DNA of 64,000 nt from Halomonas gemina (GTDB lineage Bacteria; Pseudomonadota; Gammaproteobacteria; Pseudomonadales; Halomonadaceae). This document shows, one piece after another, positions 23,378 to 32,726 of the stretch. Both the position numbers and the translations under genes were made by a program. Below the pieces are notes generated by a model. It saw nothing but the letters and a program-made list of their open reading frames with translations. It had not been told where the DNA came from and ran no database searches. The DNA lies in the NCBI RefSeq assembly GCF_023554995.1, contig NZ_JAMJPK010000002.1:310001-374000 (forward strand). Direction: 5' to 3'. Position 1 is the stretch's first letter. Each line of letters begins with the position of its first letter.

Positions 23378-25201
23378 ATGGTCGATGTAGAACTCTCACA
23401 GCCGCCTTTCACCTTCCTCGACGAGGAGGGCCGGGAGCGCGTACGCAGCGGCATGGATCTGGCCTATTTCGACCGTGACGAGATCATCCTCGATGCCGGC
23501 CAGCCCGGGGAGTACGTGTTCCTGATTCACAAGGGCGAAGTCGCCGAACTCGACCCGACCCTGCCCGGCGCCCAGTCGCGCATCGGCCTCTACACCGCCG
23601 GTGATCTGTTCGGGGCCATCAGTATTCTCAATGGCAAGAGCCGCTATCGTTTCCGGGCCGAGCAGGAGTGCCTTTGCTACCTGTTGCCCAAGGGGCTGTT
23701 CAAGCAGCTCTGCGAGGCCTATCCGGCCTTCTCCGAGTTCTTCCGCCAGCGCCTGGCCCAGAAGACCCGGCTGCTCACCGAGCGCCGCGCGGAGGGCGGG
23801 GTGACCATGGCCGGCTTCATGCTCGCCCGGGTCGGCGAATGCATGCGCGCCCCGCTGCTCGTCGAGGGTACGACCAGCATCGCCGAGGCGGTCCACACCC
23901 TGAACGATAGCCATGCCGACAGCCTGCTGGTGCAGGGCGAGGACGGGCCGGGCATGGTCACCAAGACCGACCTGCTCAATGCGCTGGTGCTCGAGGGGCT
24001 GGACCAGCAGAGCCTGGTGCAGGCAATTGCCCACTTCCAGCTGGTCACGGCGACGCCGGGCCAGTACCTGTTCGAGGTGCTGGTGCAGATGACCCGCTTC
24101 AAGGTGGAGCGGGTGGTGGTGATGGAGGATGGCGCCCCGGTAGGGGTGGTAGAGCTCACCGACGTGCTCAGCTACTTCTCCAGTCGTAGCTATGTGGTCA
24201 GCCTGCAGGTGGAGCAGGCCAACAGCCTCGAGGCGCTGTCCGCTGCCAGCCGCCGCACCCCGGAGCTGGTGCGTGCGCTGATGGCCCAGGGCGTCAAGCT
24301 GCGCTTCGCCATGGGGCTGCTGGCGGCCCTCAACGGACGCATCATGAACAAGGCCTGGGGCTTTCTGATCGACGAGCGCTACCACGCCGACAGCTGCCTG
24401 ATCGTGATGGGCAGCGAAGGGCGCGGCGAGCAGATCCTCAAGACCGACCAGGACAACGGCCTGATCCTGGCCGACGACCTGGAGTGGCCCGACTGCCACG
24501 AGCAGATGCAGCGCCTCACCGAGACGCTGATCGAGCTGGGCTATCCGCCCTGCCCGGGCAACATCATGGTCTCCAACCCGGAGTGGGTCGGCACCGAGAC
24601 CCAGTGGCGCGGGCGCATCGCGCAGTGGGCGGCCAGCCGGGATGGCGAGAGCCTGATGCGGCTGGCCATCATGCTCGATTCCCACGCCGTGGCCGGCAAC
24701 CCGGCGCTGCTCGAGCGGCTGCGCGAGGAGCTCTTCGAGCGCTGCAGCCGCGACGAGATCCTGCTCTCCTACTTCGCGCGGACGGCGCTGCGCTTCTCCA
24801 CGCCGCTGACCCTCTTCGGGTCGCTGAAGAAGCCGCAGCACGGCGTCGACATCAAGAAGGGCGGCATCTTTCCCATCGTCCACGGGGTACGCACCCTGGC
24901 CCTGGAGCGTCGCATCACCGCGACATCCACCCTGGACCGGCTCGAGGCGCTGGTGGCCGACGGTCGCCTGGAGGAGCGCTTCGCCGAGGACCTGGGGGAG
25001 GCCCTGTCGCTGTTCACCGAACTGCGGCTGCGCCAGCAGCTCGCGCGCCTCGATGACCCGCAAGGGCGGGGCGAGGAGCCCGACCGGGTGGTGGTCCAGG
25101 AACTCTCATCGCTGGAGCGGGACCTGCTCCGCGAGGCCCTGCATATCGTCAAGGACTTCAAGCAGCGGCTGTCGCACCGCTTCCACCTCGAGTACTCGTG
25201 A
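23378..25201 (+). CDS. DUF294 putative nucleotidyltransferase with cNMP-binding and CBS domains
   Basis: The 607-residue soluble protein has a cyclic-nucleotide-binding-like domain (about 20-135, FDRDEIILDAGQPGEYVFLI) and a CBS pair (about 155-275). A DUF294 GlnD-like nucleotidyltransferase domain contains GSEGRGEQILKTDQDNGLIL (about 345-364, Gly-rich loop and catalytic acidic residues), and a helical DUF294 C-terminal domain follows. The combination suggests a nucleotide-sensing modifying enzyme; its target is unknown. It starts at the ATG at 23378, sits 49 bases ahead of an exonuclease gene, and is divergent from the acetate-type symporter. Confidence 0.9.
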   Translation: MVDVELSQPPFTFLDEEGRERVRSGMDLAYFDRDEIILDAGQPGEYVFLIHKGEVAELDPTLPGAQSRIGLYTAGDLFGAISILNGKSRYRFRAEQECLCYLLPKGLFKQLCEAYPAFSEFFRQRLAQKTRLLTERRAEGGVTMAGFMLARVGECMRAPLLVEGTTSIAEAVHTLNDSHADSLLVQGEDGPGMVTKTDLLNALVLEGLDQQSLVQAIAHFQLVTATPGQYLFEVLVQMTRFKVERVVVMEDGAPVGVVELTDVLSYFSSRSYVVSLQVEQANSLEALSAASRRTPELVRALMAQGVKLRFAMGLLAALNGRIMNKAWGFLIDERYHADSCLIVMGSEGRGEQILKTDQDNGLILADDLEWPDCHEQMQRLTETLIELGYPPCPGNIMVSNPEWVGTETQWRGRIAQWAASRDGESLMRLAIMLDSHAVAGNPALLERLREELFERCSRDEILLSYFARTALRFSTPLTLFGSLKKPQHGVDIKKGGIFPIVHGVRTLALERRITATSTLDRLEALVADGRLEERFAEDLGEALSLFTELRLRQQLARLDDPQGRGEEPDRVVVQELSSLERDLLREALHIVKDFKQRLSHRFHLEYS

Positions 25202-25250
25202 ATCACGGGTACTCGCTCAGGGAACGACAACCACGACAGGAGGTTCATCC

Positions 25251-25877
25251 ATGCTCAAGGCACTGCGGCGCGCCGCCGATCGCCGACGACAGGCCCATGG
25301 CGACTATGGCTGGCTCTTCTCCCCCTACACCGGGGACGAGATGGTCGCCATCGACTGCGAGACTACCGGGCTCGACACCCGCCACGCCGAGCTGGTGTCG
25401 CTGGCGGCGGTGCGGATCCGCGGCGACCGCGTCCTGACCAGCGATTCGCTGGACCTGCGCCTGGCGAGGCCGGCAAGCCTCTCCGGCAACTCGATCCGCA
25501 TCCACGGCCTGCGCGGCATCGACCTGGCCGATGGGGCCGGCGTCGAAGAGGCCCTGGCGCAGTTCCTGGACTTCGTCGGCAACCGCCCGCTGGTCGGCTG
25601 GTGCCTGGACTTCGACCTGGCGATGCTCAACCGCTACCTGCGTCCCCTCTTCGGCTTCGATCTGCCCAATGCCGGCATCGATGTGGCGCAGACCTACCAG
25701 CGGCAGCTGAGTCGCAGCCACCCCGAGCTGGATGTCCGGCCGCGCTTCGAGCAGGTGGCCGAGCGCCTGGGGGTGCCGGTCATGGGGCGACACACCGCCC
25801 TGGGGGATGCCGTCACCACGGCGCTGATCCACCTGCGCCTGGCGCGAGGCCCCATGCTGGCGGAGCGGCTCTGCTGA
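25251..25877 (+). CDS. DEDDh 3'-5' exonuclease, DNA polymerase III epsilon-like
   Basis: The 208-residue protein has the three Exo motifs of the DnaQ superfamily: [10 protein letters not shown] (about 33-42), [11 protein letters not shown] (about 115-125) and [10 protein letters not shown] (DEDDh subtype). It lacks the C-terminal polymerase-binding region of true DnaQ. I chose the ATG at 25251, preceded by CAGGAGG; the frame runs further upstream inside the DUF294 gene without meaning. The pairing with DUF294 and a symporter operon recurs in related bacteria from memory, but its purpose is not established. Confidence 0.85.
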   Translation: MLKALRRAADRRRQAHGDYGWLFSPYTGDEMVAIDCETTGLDTRHAELVSLAAVRIRGDRVLTSDSLDLRLARPASLSGNSIRIHGLRGIDLADGAGVEEALAQFLDFVGNRPLVGWCLDFDLAMLNRYLRPLFGFDLPNAGIDVAQTYQRQLSRSHPELDVRPRFEQVAERLGVPVMGRHTALGDAVTTALIHLRLARGPMLAERLC

Positions 25878-25960
25878 TTCCGGGGGTGCTTCGCCTGGCC
25901 ATGGCGAGGGTGGTAGGATGGTGCCCGTCATTTCCAGCCGCCCAGGCAGCGCCCGAGACC

Positions 25961-26869
25961 ATGCAAGACGCCCTGATGTTCGACCCCCGTGACACCCTAG
26001 CAGCCGATGCCCCGACCCCCTCGGGGCCTGCCTCGACCCTCGAGGCCAGTGGCAAGCGCGAGTTCAACAAGCTGCACAAGCGCCTGCGTCGCCAGGTGGG
26101 CAACGCGATCATCGACTACGGGATGATCCATGAGGGTGACCGGGTGATGGTCTGTCTCTCCGGAGGCAAGGACAGCTACACCCTGCTGGAGATCCTGCGC
26201 AACCTTCAGCGCAATGCCCCGCTGGCGTTCTCGCTGGTGGCGGTGAACCTCGACCAGAAGCAGCCCGGCTTTCCCGAGCACGTGCTGCCCGAGTACCTGG
26301 AGGGGATCGGCGTCGAGTACCATATCCTCGAGCGTGACACCTACTCGGTGGTCAAGGAGAAGACCCCCGAGGGCAAGACCACCTGTGCCCTCTGCTCGCG
26401 GCTGCGGCGCGGCTCGCTCTACGGCTTCGCCGAGGAGATCGGTGCCACCAAGGTGGCGCTGGGCCACCACCGCGAGGACATCCTCGAGACGCTGTTCCTC
26501 AACATGTTCTTCGGCGGCAGCCTCAAGGCGATGCCGCCCAAGCTGCTCTCCGACGATGGCCGCAACATGGTCATTCGCCCGCTGGCCTACTGCCGGGAGG
26601 CGGATATCGCCGAGTTCGCCCGGCGAATGGAGTTCCCGATCATTCCCTGCAACCTGTGCGGCTCCCAGCCCAACCTGCAGCGCCAGGTGGTCAAGGAGAT
26701 GCTGGCCGAGTGGGAGAGGACCCATCCCGGCCGGCTCGAGAGCATGTTCAAGGCGGTCACCAACGTGGCGCCCTCGCAGCTGGCCGACCGCGAGCTCTTC
26801 GACTTCGCTGGCCTCGAGGAGAAGCAGGCGCGGCTACAGGCCGACCGCATCGATATCCTCAACGAATAA
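25961..26869 (+). CDS. ttcA: tRNA 2-thiocytidine(32) synthetase TtcA
   Basis: This 302-residue enzyme thiolates C32 of certain tRNAs. It has the PP-loop [15 protein letters not shown] (ATP pyrophosphatase) and the paired cysteines CALC and CNLC that hold the iron-sulfur cluster in TtcA. The ATG at 25961 gives [16 protein letters not shown]; an in-frame ATG five codons later is also possible. It is monocistronic and ends at a strong hairpin. Confidence 0.94.
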   Translation: MQDALMFDPRDTLAADAPTPSGPASTLEASGKREFNKLHKRLRRQVGNAIIDYGMIHEGDRVMVCLSGGKDSYTLLEILRNLQRNAPLAFSLVAVNLDQKQPGFPEHVLPEYLEGIGVEYHILERDTYSVVKEKTPEGKTTCALCSRLRRGSLYGFAEEIGATKVALGHHREDILETLFLNMFFGGSLKAMPPKLLSDDGRNMVIRPLAYCREADIAEFARRMEFPIIPCNLCGSQPNLQRQVVKEMLAEWERTHPGRLESMFKAVTNVAPSQLADRELFDFAGLEEKQARLQADRIDILNE

Positions 26870-26902
26870 CGCTGCGGCAAGGGGCTAGGAACAAGAGGTA
26901 AG

Positions 26903-26934
26903 GAACCCCATCGGGCACTCGCACGATGGGGTTC
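26903..26934. terminator. Terminator between ttcA and anr
   Basis: An 11-bp stem (GAACCCCATCG / CGATGGGGTTC) has a 10-base loop and is followed by TTGC. It lies between convergent genes and can serve both. Confidence 0.8.
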
Positions 26935-26962
26935 TTGCATTACGGCAGAGGGGGTGGGCAGT

Positions 26963-26986
26963 CTCTGGCTTGGCGGCTTGGCGCTA
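26963..26986 (-). repeat. CAAG-type repeat starting at the anr stop codon
   Basis: On the minus strand: TAG-CGCCAAG-CCGCCAAG-CCAGAG. The first 11 bases after and including the stop (TAGCGCCAAGC) are identical to those at the clsB stop. Confidence 0.6.
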
Positions 26987-27727
26987 CTTTGCCCCTTCCT
27001 CCTCGGCCACCTCGATCAGCGCCGCCAGGTCGAGGATGTTCACCTCGCGGCCGGAGACGGCGACCAGTCCCTGAGACTGGAAACGGCCCAGGATGCGGCT
27101 GACGGTCTCCACGGCCAGGCCCAGGTAGTTGCCGATGTCGGCCCGGGACATGGAGAGCCGGAAGCTGAAGGGGGAGTAGCCGCGGCGGCGGAAGCGGTCG
27201 GAGAGGCTGGTGAAGAAGGTGGCCAGGCGCTGGTCGGCGGTCTTGCGCGAGAGCAGGCGCATCATGCGGCGGTCGTCGCGCATCTCCTTGCTCATGCTGC
27301 GGTAGAGCTGGCCGCGGAGCTCGGGCAGCGACTCGGAGAGGGCGTCGAGACGGTCGAAGGGGATCTCGCACACCGTGGTGGTCTCCAGGGCGACGACCGT
27401 GCCGGGATAGCGTTCCTCGTCGATGCCGTCGAGGCCCACCAGTTCGCTGGGCAGGTAGAAATTGGTCAGCTGATCTTCGCCGCTGCCCTCGGTGGTCACC
27501 TGCTTGAGGCTGCCGGAGCGCACCGCGAAGACGCTGGTGAAGGGGCTGCCCTGGCGGAACAGCGACTCGCCCTTCTTGAGCGGCGCCCGGCGGCGGATGA
27601 TGGCGTCGAACTGGTCCATGTCCTGAACCTCGAGCGCCAGGGGCAGGCAGAGCGAGCTCAGGCTGCACGTCTGGCAGCGGGTCTCGTTCAGCAGTGAACG
27701 GCGCCTGCCGGTCGCGGTGTCAGGCAT
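26984..27727 (-). CDS. anr: FNR/ANR-type oxygen-sensing transcription regulator
   Basis: The 247-residue Crp-FNR protein controls the anaerobic/microaerobic switch. It has N-terminal Cys18, Cys21 and Cys27 (CQTCSLSSLC) plus internal Cys120, the four ligands of the oxygen-labile [4Fe-4S] cluster. A cNMP-type beta barrel precedes a C-terminal helix-turn-helix MSRADIGNYLGLAVETVSRI whose E-SR recognition pattern reads TTGAT boxes. I prefer the ATG at 27727, 5 bases after GGAGG; an upstream ATG at 27739 lacks a ribosome binding site. It sits beside hemN and the cbb3 genes, classic ANR targets. Confidence 0.93.
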   Translation of the reverse strand: MPDTATGRRRSLLNETRCQTCSLSSLCLPLALEVQDMDQFDAIIRRRAPLKKGESLFRQGSPFTSVFAVRSGSLKQVTTEGSGEDQLTNFYLPSELVGLDGIDEERYPGTVVALETTTVCEIPFDRLDALSESLPELRGQLYRSMSKEMRDDRRMMRLLSRKTADQRLATFFTSLSDRFRRRGYSPFSFRLSMSRADIGNYLGLAVETVSRILGRFQSQGLVAVSGREVNILDLAALIEVAEEEGAK

Positions 27728-27836
27728 GCTCTCCTCCATGAATGATGACTCAGATCACAGTATGGAGGATTGTCGTCCACCGGCAAAGCATCCCTTAGGA
27801 GGTACTCCCTGTGCGCGGTGCCGCGCGCCACGCCGG

Positions 27837-29219
27837 TCAGGTGGCCCGGGCATCGAAGGCCGCGGCCAGGCGGTGGACCAGCAGCCGTCCCGCCGGGGTG
27901 ACCTCCAGGCGCTGCCCATGCCGCCTCACCAGGCCATCTCGTTCGGCCGGCGCCAGCCGGGCCAGGGCATCCTCCAGGTGCACGCCGGCGTCCAGGTCGA
28001 ACTGCTGCCCGAGGACGGCCAGGTCCAGGCGCATGTCGCACATCAGGCGCTCTATGGCCCGCGCCCGCAGGCGGTCGTCCTCGGTCAGTCGCAGGCCGCG
28101 CTCCACCGGCAGGCGGCCGGCATCCAGGCGCGCCTCATAGTCGGCCAGGGATACGGGGTTGCGGGCGGCGATGCCGCCCAGCCGGCTGAGCGCCCCCACC
28201 CCCAGGCCCAGGTGGTCGACGGGCGCAAGTGCACTGTAGCCGTTCAGGCTGCGCGACAGCTGCCCCCGGGCCTGTGCCGTGGTCAGTGGATCCTCGCGGC
28301 GGGCGAAGAGCTCCATGCCGATGTGCACATAGCCGGCCTCGGCAAGCATCGCGAGGGCGGTGTCGAGCATGGTCAGCCGCTCTCCCGGCGGCGGCAGCTC
28401 CTCGGTCCGGATCCGGCGCTGGGCCGCGTATCGCTCTGGTCGGTGCTCGTAGGGGAACAGCGACAAGCGGGCCGGGACCATGGCGATCACCTGCTCGAGG
28501 GTCTCGGCAAGGCTCTCGCGAGTCTGGCCGGGCAGGCCATATACCAGCTCGAGGCCCAGGGAGCGGAAGCCCAGCCGGTGGGCCTCGTCGATCAGCTGTT
28601 CGGTGAGTACCCGGGGCTGGTGGCGGTTGATGGCGCGCTGAACCCGTGGGTCCAGGTCCAGCACCGACAGGCTCAGGCGGTTGAAGCCCAGCGCCTGGAG
28701 GTGGCGCAGGGTGAAGACGTCGGCGTCCCGGGGGTCGACCTTGATGCTGTAGTCCCGGTGACGCGAGCCCGACAGCCCGAAGCGTGCGTCGAGCCGGTCG
28801 ATCAGGTCGCTCATCTGGTCCAGGATCAGGAAGGTCGGGGTCCCGCCGCCCCAGTGCAGCTGCGTGATCTCCCGTGACCTGTCCAGGTGGCGCGAGACGA
28901 GCACCATCTCCCTGTCGAGCCGCGACAGGTAGGGTTCGGCGCGCCGGGTGCTCTCGGCGGAGACCCGGGTACAGGCGCAGTGGTGACAGCTGTGGCGACA
29001 GAAGGGCACGTGCACATAGAGGGACAGGTCCTGCCCGCCGGCGTTGCTGCGCTCCAGGGCCGCCGTGAAGTCCCCGTCCGAGAACGCCGTCGAGAAGCTG
29101 TCGGCACTGGGGTAGCTGCTGTAACGCGGCCCACCCACGCCATGACGGCGCAGCACGCCCGCGTCGCGGAGCAGGGCGGTACCGCGGGGGCGGTCGTCGA
29201 CGGCGGCTCGAGCGGACAT
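27837..29219 (-). CDS. hemN: Oxygen-independent coproporphyrinogen III dehydrogenase
   Basis: This 460-residue radical-SAM enzyme converts coproporphyrinogen III to protoporphyrinogen IX without oxygen in haem synthesis (E. coli 457). The [4Fe-4S]/SAM motif is in YVHVPFCRHSCHHCACTR (Cys74, Cys78, Cys81), followed by LHWGGGTPTFL. I place the start at the ATG at 29219, with CCGGAG about 8 bases upstream, giving the family length; an ATG 11 codons further up has no ribosome binding site. An FNR/ANR box lies about 60 bases upstream. Confidence 0.94.
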   Translation of the reverse strand: MSARAAVDDRPRGTALLRDAGVLRRHGVGGPRYSSYPSADSFSTAFSDGDFTAALERSNAGGQDLSLYVHVPFCRHSCHHCACTRVSAESTRRAEPYLSRLDREMVLVSRHLDRSREITQLHWGGGTPTFLILDQMSDLIDRLDARFGLSGSRHRDYSIKVDPRDADVFTLRHLQALGFNRLSLSVLDLDPRVQRAINRHQPRVLTEQLIDEAHRLGFRSLGLELVYGLPGQTRESLAETLEQVIAMVPARLSLFPYEHRPERYAAQRRIRTEELPPPGERLTMLDTALAMLAEAGYVHIGMELFARREDPLTTAQARGQLSRSLNGYSALAPVDHLGLGVGALSRLGGIAARNPVSLADYEARLDAGRLPVERGLRLTEDDRLRARAIERLMCDMRLDLAVLGQQFDLDAGVHLEDALARLAPAERDGLVRRHGQRLEVTPAGRLLVHRLAAAFDARAT

Positions 29220-29278
29220 GGACGGCACTCCGGAGATTGAACGTGCCTTCATGCTAGCGCCGAGCGCCGGGAGCCGCG

Positions 29279-29292
29279 TTGAGCTGCGTCAA
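29279..29292 (-). promoter_or_regulatory. FNR/ANR box upstream of hemN
   Basis: TTGAGCTGCGTCAA is a dyad matching 8 of 10 defined positions of TTGAT-N4-ATCAA. It lies in the gap between the TauE/SafE-like gene and hemN, about 60 bases before the hemN start. This is a suitable distance for ANR activation. Confidence 0.65.
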
Positions 29293-29313
29293 GCGAAGCG
29301 GGGATCGTGCGGC

Positions 29314-30012
29314 TCAGTGGCCCGCCGGGACGGGCAGCAGCGTCCACAGCTGCCAGAGGGCGAAGGCGATGATCGACAGCGCCGCGAGACTGCGGGTGGC
29401 TGGGTGGCGGATCAGGGCGCCGAGCTGGCGGGCAGCGAGACCGGTGGCCAGCAGGGCCGGCAGGGTGCCGAGGCCGAAGGCGCCCATCAGGGCGGCGCCG
29501 CGCCAGGGGTCGGCGATGGCCAGGCTCCAGGCGAGCATGGAGTAGACCAGGCCGCAGGGCAGCCAGCCCCAGACCGCCCCCAGGGCCACGGCCTGAGGCA
29601 CCTTGACCACCGGCATCAGGCGTCGCCCCAGCGGCTCGAGGTGCTTCCAGAGCCGGCGTCCCAGGGCCTCGACCCGCAGCAGTCCCTTCCACCAGTCGGC
29701 GATGTAGAGGGCCATCAGGATCAGCATCACCGCGGCCAGGGCCTGGAGGGCCAGGCGTGCCTCGGGCGTGAGGGCGACCAGGGTGCCGATTCCCGCCACC
29801 AGGGCGCCCGCCACCATGTAGCTGGCGATCCGGCCCAGGTTGTAGCCCAGCAGCAGCCCGGAGAGGCGTGCCGGGCTGCGCATGCTGGGCGGGACGGCGA
29901 AGGTCAGGGCGCTCATGATGCCGCCGCACATGCCGATACAGTGGGCACCGCCGAGCAGGCCGAAGACGAAGGCGGCGGCCAGCGGGGGCAGGTCGAGGCC
30001 GGTGGGGTCCAT
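29314..30012 (-). CDS. Sulfite exporter TauE/SafE-like membrane protein of the cbb3 cluster
   Basis: The 232-residue protein has about six membrane segments. The N-terminal motif FVFGLLGGAHCIGMCGGIMSA contains a GxHCxGMCGG pattern typical of the DsbD/UreH-like transmembrane family found next to ccoS. It is proposed to help copper or redox handling during cbb3 oxidase assembly; the precise role is unproven. Its start overlaps the ccoS stop by one base, so it is the last gene of the ccoGHIS operon. Confidence 0.85.
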   Translation of the reverse strand: MDPTGLDLPPLAAAFVFGLLGGAHCIGMCGGIMSALTFAVPPSMRSPARLSGLLLGYNLGRIASYMVAGALVAGIGTLVALTPEARLALQALAAVMLILMALYIADWWKGLLRVEALGRRLWKHLEPLGRRLMPVVKVPQAVALGAVWGWLPCGLVYSMLAWSLAIADPWRGAALMGAFGLGTLPALLATGLAARQLGALIRHPATRSLAALSIIAFALWQLWTLLPVPAGH

Positions 30013-30227
30013 CAGTCGCGCCGTTCCTCATCCTCGCCGGGGGCGTCACGCCCGGGGCCCCGGCGTTCGTCCTTCGGTCGGTCGTTGTCGTCCTCGTCGA
30101 AGAGGATGCGGTAGGCGGGGCCCTCCAAGTCCTCGAACTGGTCGTGCTTGACGGCCCAGAAGAAGGCCCAGACGGCCAGTCCCAGCAGGATCAGCGAGAG
30201 GGGGATCAGCAGGTAGAGGATGCTCAT
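30012..30227 (-). CDS. ccoS: CcoS, cbb3 oxidase assembly protein
   Basis: This 71-residue protein begins MSILYLLIPLSLILLGLAVWAFFWAV with a single membrane segment, followed by the conserved KHDQFEDLEGPAYRILFD. That motif is diagnostic for CcoS (FixS), which is needed for cofactor insertion into cbb3 oxidase. It overlaps both ccoI (4 bases) and the TauE/SafE-like gene (1 base). The acidic/basic C-terminal tail is longer than usual. Confidence 0.94.
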   Translation of the reverse strand: MSILYLLIPLSLILLGLAVWAFFWAVKHDQFEDLEGPAYRILFDEDDNDRPKDERRGPGRDAPGEDEERRD

Positions 30228-32707
30228 GCGTTCACCAGCCTGGGGGCGCTGCTGCCGACAGGGTGCGAGGGCGTATCACGGGTCAGGCGCAGGGCATTGC
30301 CGACGACCACCAGGGAGCTCGCCGACATGCCGATGGCTGCCAGCCAGGGCGGCACGAAGCCCATGGCAGCCAGGGGCAGAGCCGAGATGTTGTAGACCAG
30401 CGACCAGGTCAGGTTCTGGCGGATGATCCGCCGGGTGGCCCGGCCGGTCTCGATGGCCTCGACGATACGCCCCAGGCGGGGGCCGAGCAAGACGGCGTCG
30501 GCGCGGGTGCGCGCCAGGTCGGTGGCACCGTTCATGGCGATGGCCACGTCGGCACCGGCCAGCACCGGCACGTCGTTGATGCCGTCGCCGACCATGGCCA
30601 CCCGTTCGCCGCCGGCCTGCAGGGCATGGAGGCGGGCCAGCTTGTCCTCGGGCGTTGCGGCTGCCTGCCAGGTATCGATGCCCAGGCGAAGGGCCATGTC
30701 CGCCACCGCCGAGGGGGTATCGCCGGAGAGCAGCTCCACCGCCAACCCGCGTTCCCGCAGGGCTTCGATGGTCTCCCGGGCATCCTCACGCAGGCGGTCG
30801 TGCAGCGCGAACCAGGCTCGCGGCTGGCCCTCCTCGGCCAGTAACAGCCACTGCCCCTCGCCGGGCAGCGTCGGGGGGGCCTCGGGGGCGGCGAACTCGG
30901 GCCTGCCGAGTCGCCAGCGGCGATCCTCGATCCTGCCCTCCAGGCCCTGTCCGGGGCGGCTCAGCACCTCCCCGGCCGTGACGGTGGCCTCGCGGAAGGG
31001 GCGGAAGGCCCGCGCGATGGGGTGTTCCGACTGGGCTTCCAGGGCGGCCGCTACGCGGCGTGCGCCGCCCTCGCCGAGAGCGCTGCCCGGATCGCCGATC
31101 GGGCGGGTCTCGACCAGGCTCATCTCGCCGCTGGTCAGGGTGCCGGTCTTGTCGAAGATCACCCGGTCGAGCTGCGACAGCGTCTCCAGGGCATCGGCAC
31201 GGGTGATCAGCACGCCGCGGCGATGCAGGCGGCCATGGCCGGCGGTGAGGGCCGTGGGCGTGGCCAGTGCCAGGGCGCAGGGGCAGGTGACCACCAGCAC
31301 CGACAGGGTGACCCACAGCATCCGGTCCGGGTCGATGAACCACCAGGCCACGGCCACCGCGAGGGAAATCAGCAGCACCTGCAGCACGAAGTGGTGGGCC
31401 ATGCGCGCCGCCAGCTGGGCGATCCGGGGGCGGCTGGCGAAGGCGCGGTCGGTGAGGTCGACGATGCTGGCCACCCGGGCATCGGCGCCGGCGTGGGTGA
31501 CGCGTACCGTCAGCGGGCTCTCGATGTTCTGGCTGCCGCCGGTCACGCGGTCACCGATCCCGCGGGTCACCGGCAGGTACTCCCCGGTGAGCATCGACTC
31601 GTCGACGCTCGACTCGCCGGCCTCGACCACCCCGTCGGCGGGCACGCCATGGCCTGGTTTGACCAGTACCCGGTCGCCGGCAGTGAGCTCGCTGGCGGGC
31701 AGGATGCGCTCCTCGCCCGCCTCGGTGAGGCGGGTCGCCGAGAGGGGCAGGGCGTCGGAGAGGGCGTTGCCGCTATGCCCGCTGCGGCGTCGGGCGCGGC
31801 CCTCCACGTAGCGGCCGAACAGCAGGAAGAAGGTGAACATGGCCACCGAGTCGAAATAGACGTCGCCGTGGCCGGCGATCACCGCATAGCCGCTGGCCAG
31901 GTAGGCGCCGCCGATGGCCAGCGACACCGTCACGTCCATGCCCAGCACGCGCGTCTGGAGGTCGCGAAGGGCGTTGCGGAAGAAGGGCTGGGCCGAGAAG
32001 AGCACCACCGGGGTGGCCAGGGCAAAGGAGAGCCAGTGGAAGAGGGCCAGGAAGTCGGCGCTGATCTCGTCGGGGCCGGCCACGTAGATGGGAATCGAGA
32101 ACATCATCACCTGCATCATGCCCACGGCGGCGACGATCAGGCGGCGCACGTTCATGCGCTCCTCGTGCTGCAGGCGCTGCTGCGCGGCATCGGGCTCCCA
32201 GGGCTGGGCCGGGTAGCCGATGGCGGCCATCTCGGCGAGGATCCGCGACAGGGCGACTCGCTGGGGGTCCCAGCTGACCCGCAGGCGGTGATGCGTGAGG
32301 TTGACCGCGCTGGTGGCGATCCCCTCCAGGGCATTCAGGCGGTGCTCGATCAGCCAGGCGCAGGCCGCACAGGTGATGCCGTCCACGGCCAGGGTGGCAT
32401 GCACCGTCCCGTCGTCACCCTCGGGGTGCACGAAGCGGGCCTGCAGCCCGGGGTCATCGAAGACCGTCCAGGTCTCGGCCCTGGCCGCCTGGCGGTCGTC
32501 CGGTCGCTCCGGCAACTCGGTGCGAAAGCGGTAGTAGCTCGCCAGGCCGCCATCGACGATGGCGTGGGCCACGGCCTCGCAGCCGGGGCAGCAGAGCGGG
32601 TGGCGCACCTCGTCGAGGGTGATCGACCAGGGCGCATCGGCCGGTACCCGGTTGCCGCAGTGGTAGCAGTCGGGGGCCGCGTCAGGCGTCTGGGGGCTCT
32701 GGGTCAT
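30224..32707 (-). CDS. ccoI: CcoI, copper-exporting P1B-type ATPase for cbb3 assembly
   Basis: This 827-residue inner-membrane ATPase supplies copper for cbb3 oxidase. Its N-terminus has a Cys-rich CYHCG...CCPGC region (14-43) and an HMA domain with CAAC (Cys113, Cys116). Eight membrane segments include the ion-path CPC in VTCPCALALATPTAL. The phosphorylation site DKTGTLTSGE and the hinge MVGDGINDVPVL are intact. The Cys-rich extension ahead of the HMA domain marks the CcoI/FixI group rather than the CopA exporters. It ends in a 4-base overlap with ccoS. Confidence 0.95.
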   Translation of the reverse strand: MTQSPQTPDAAPDCYHCGNRVPADAPWSITLDEVRHPLCCPGCEAVAHAIVDGGLASYYRFRTELPERPDDRQAARAETWTVFDDPGLQARFVHPEGDDGTVHATLAVDGITCAACAWLIEHRLNALEGIATSAVNLTHHRLRVSWDPQRVALSRILAEMAAIGYPAQPWEPDAAQQRLQHEERMNVRRLIVAAVGMMQVMMFSIPIYVAGPDEISADFLALFHWLSFALATPVVLFSAQPFFRNALRDLQTRVLGMDVTVSLAIGGAYLASGYAVIAGHGDVYFDSVAMFTFFLLFGRYVEGRARRRSGHSGNALSDALPLSATRLTEAGEERILPASELTAGDRVLVKPGHGVPADGVVEAGESSVDESMLTGEYLPVTRGIGDRVTGGSQNIESPLTVRVTHAGADARVASIVDLTDRAFASRPRIAQLAARMAHHFVLQVLLISLAVAVAWWFIDPDRMLWVTLSVLVVTCPCALALATPTALTAGHGRLHRRGVLITRADALETLSQLDRVIFDKTGTLTSGEMSLVETRPIGDPGSALGEGGARRVAAALEAQSEHPIARAFRPFREATVTAGEVLSRPGQGLEGRIEDRRWRLGRPEFAAPEAPPTLPGEGQWLLLAEEGQPRAWFALHDRLREDARETIEALRERGLAVELLSGDTPSAVADMALRLGIDTWQAAATPEDKLARLHALQAGGERVAMVGDGINDVPVLAGADVAIAMNGATDLARTRADAVLLGPRLGRIVEAIETGRATRRIIRQNLTWSLVYNISALPLAAMGFVPPWLAAIGMSASSLVVVGNALRLTRDTPSHPVGSSAPRLVNA

Positions 32708-32726
32708 GGTCTCTCGTCGGCCGGCC

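Noticed and set aside
27727..27739. Upstream ATG at 27739 as the anr start
   Set aside because: No ribosome binding site precedes it, whereas GGAGG sits 5 bases before the ATG at 27727.
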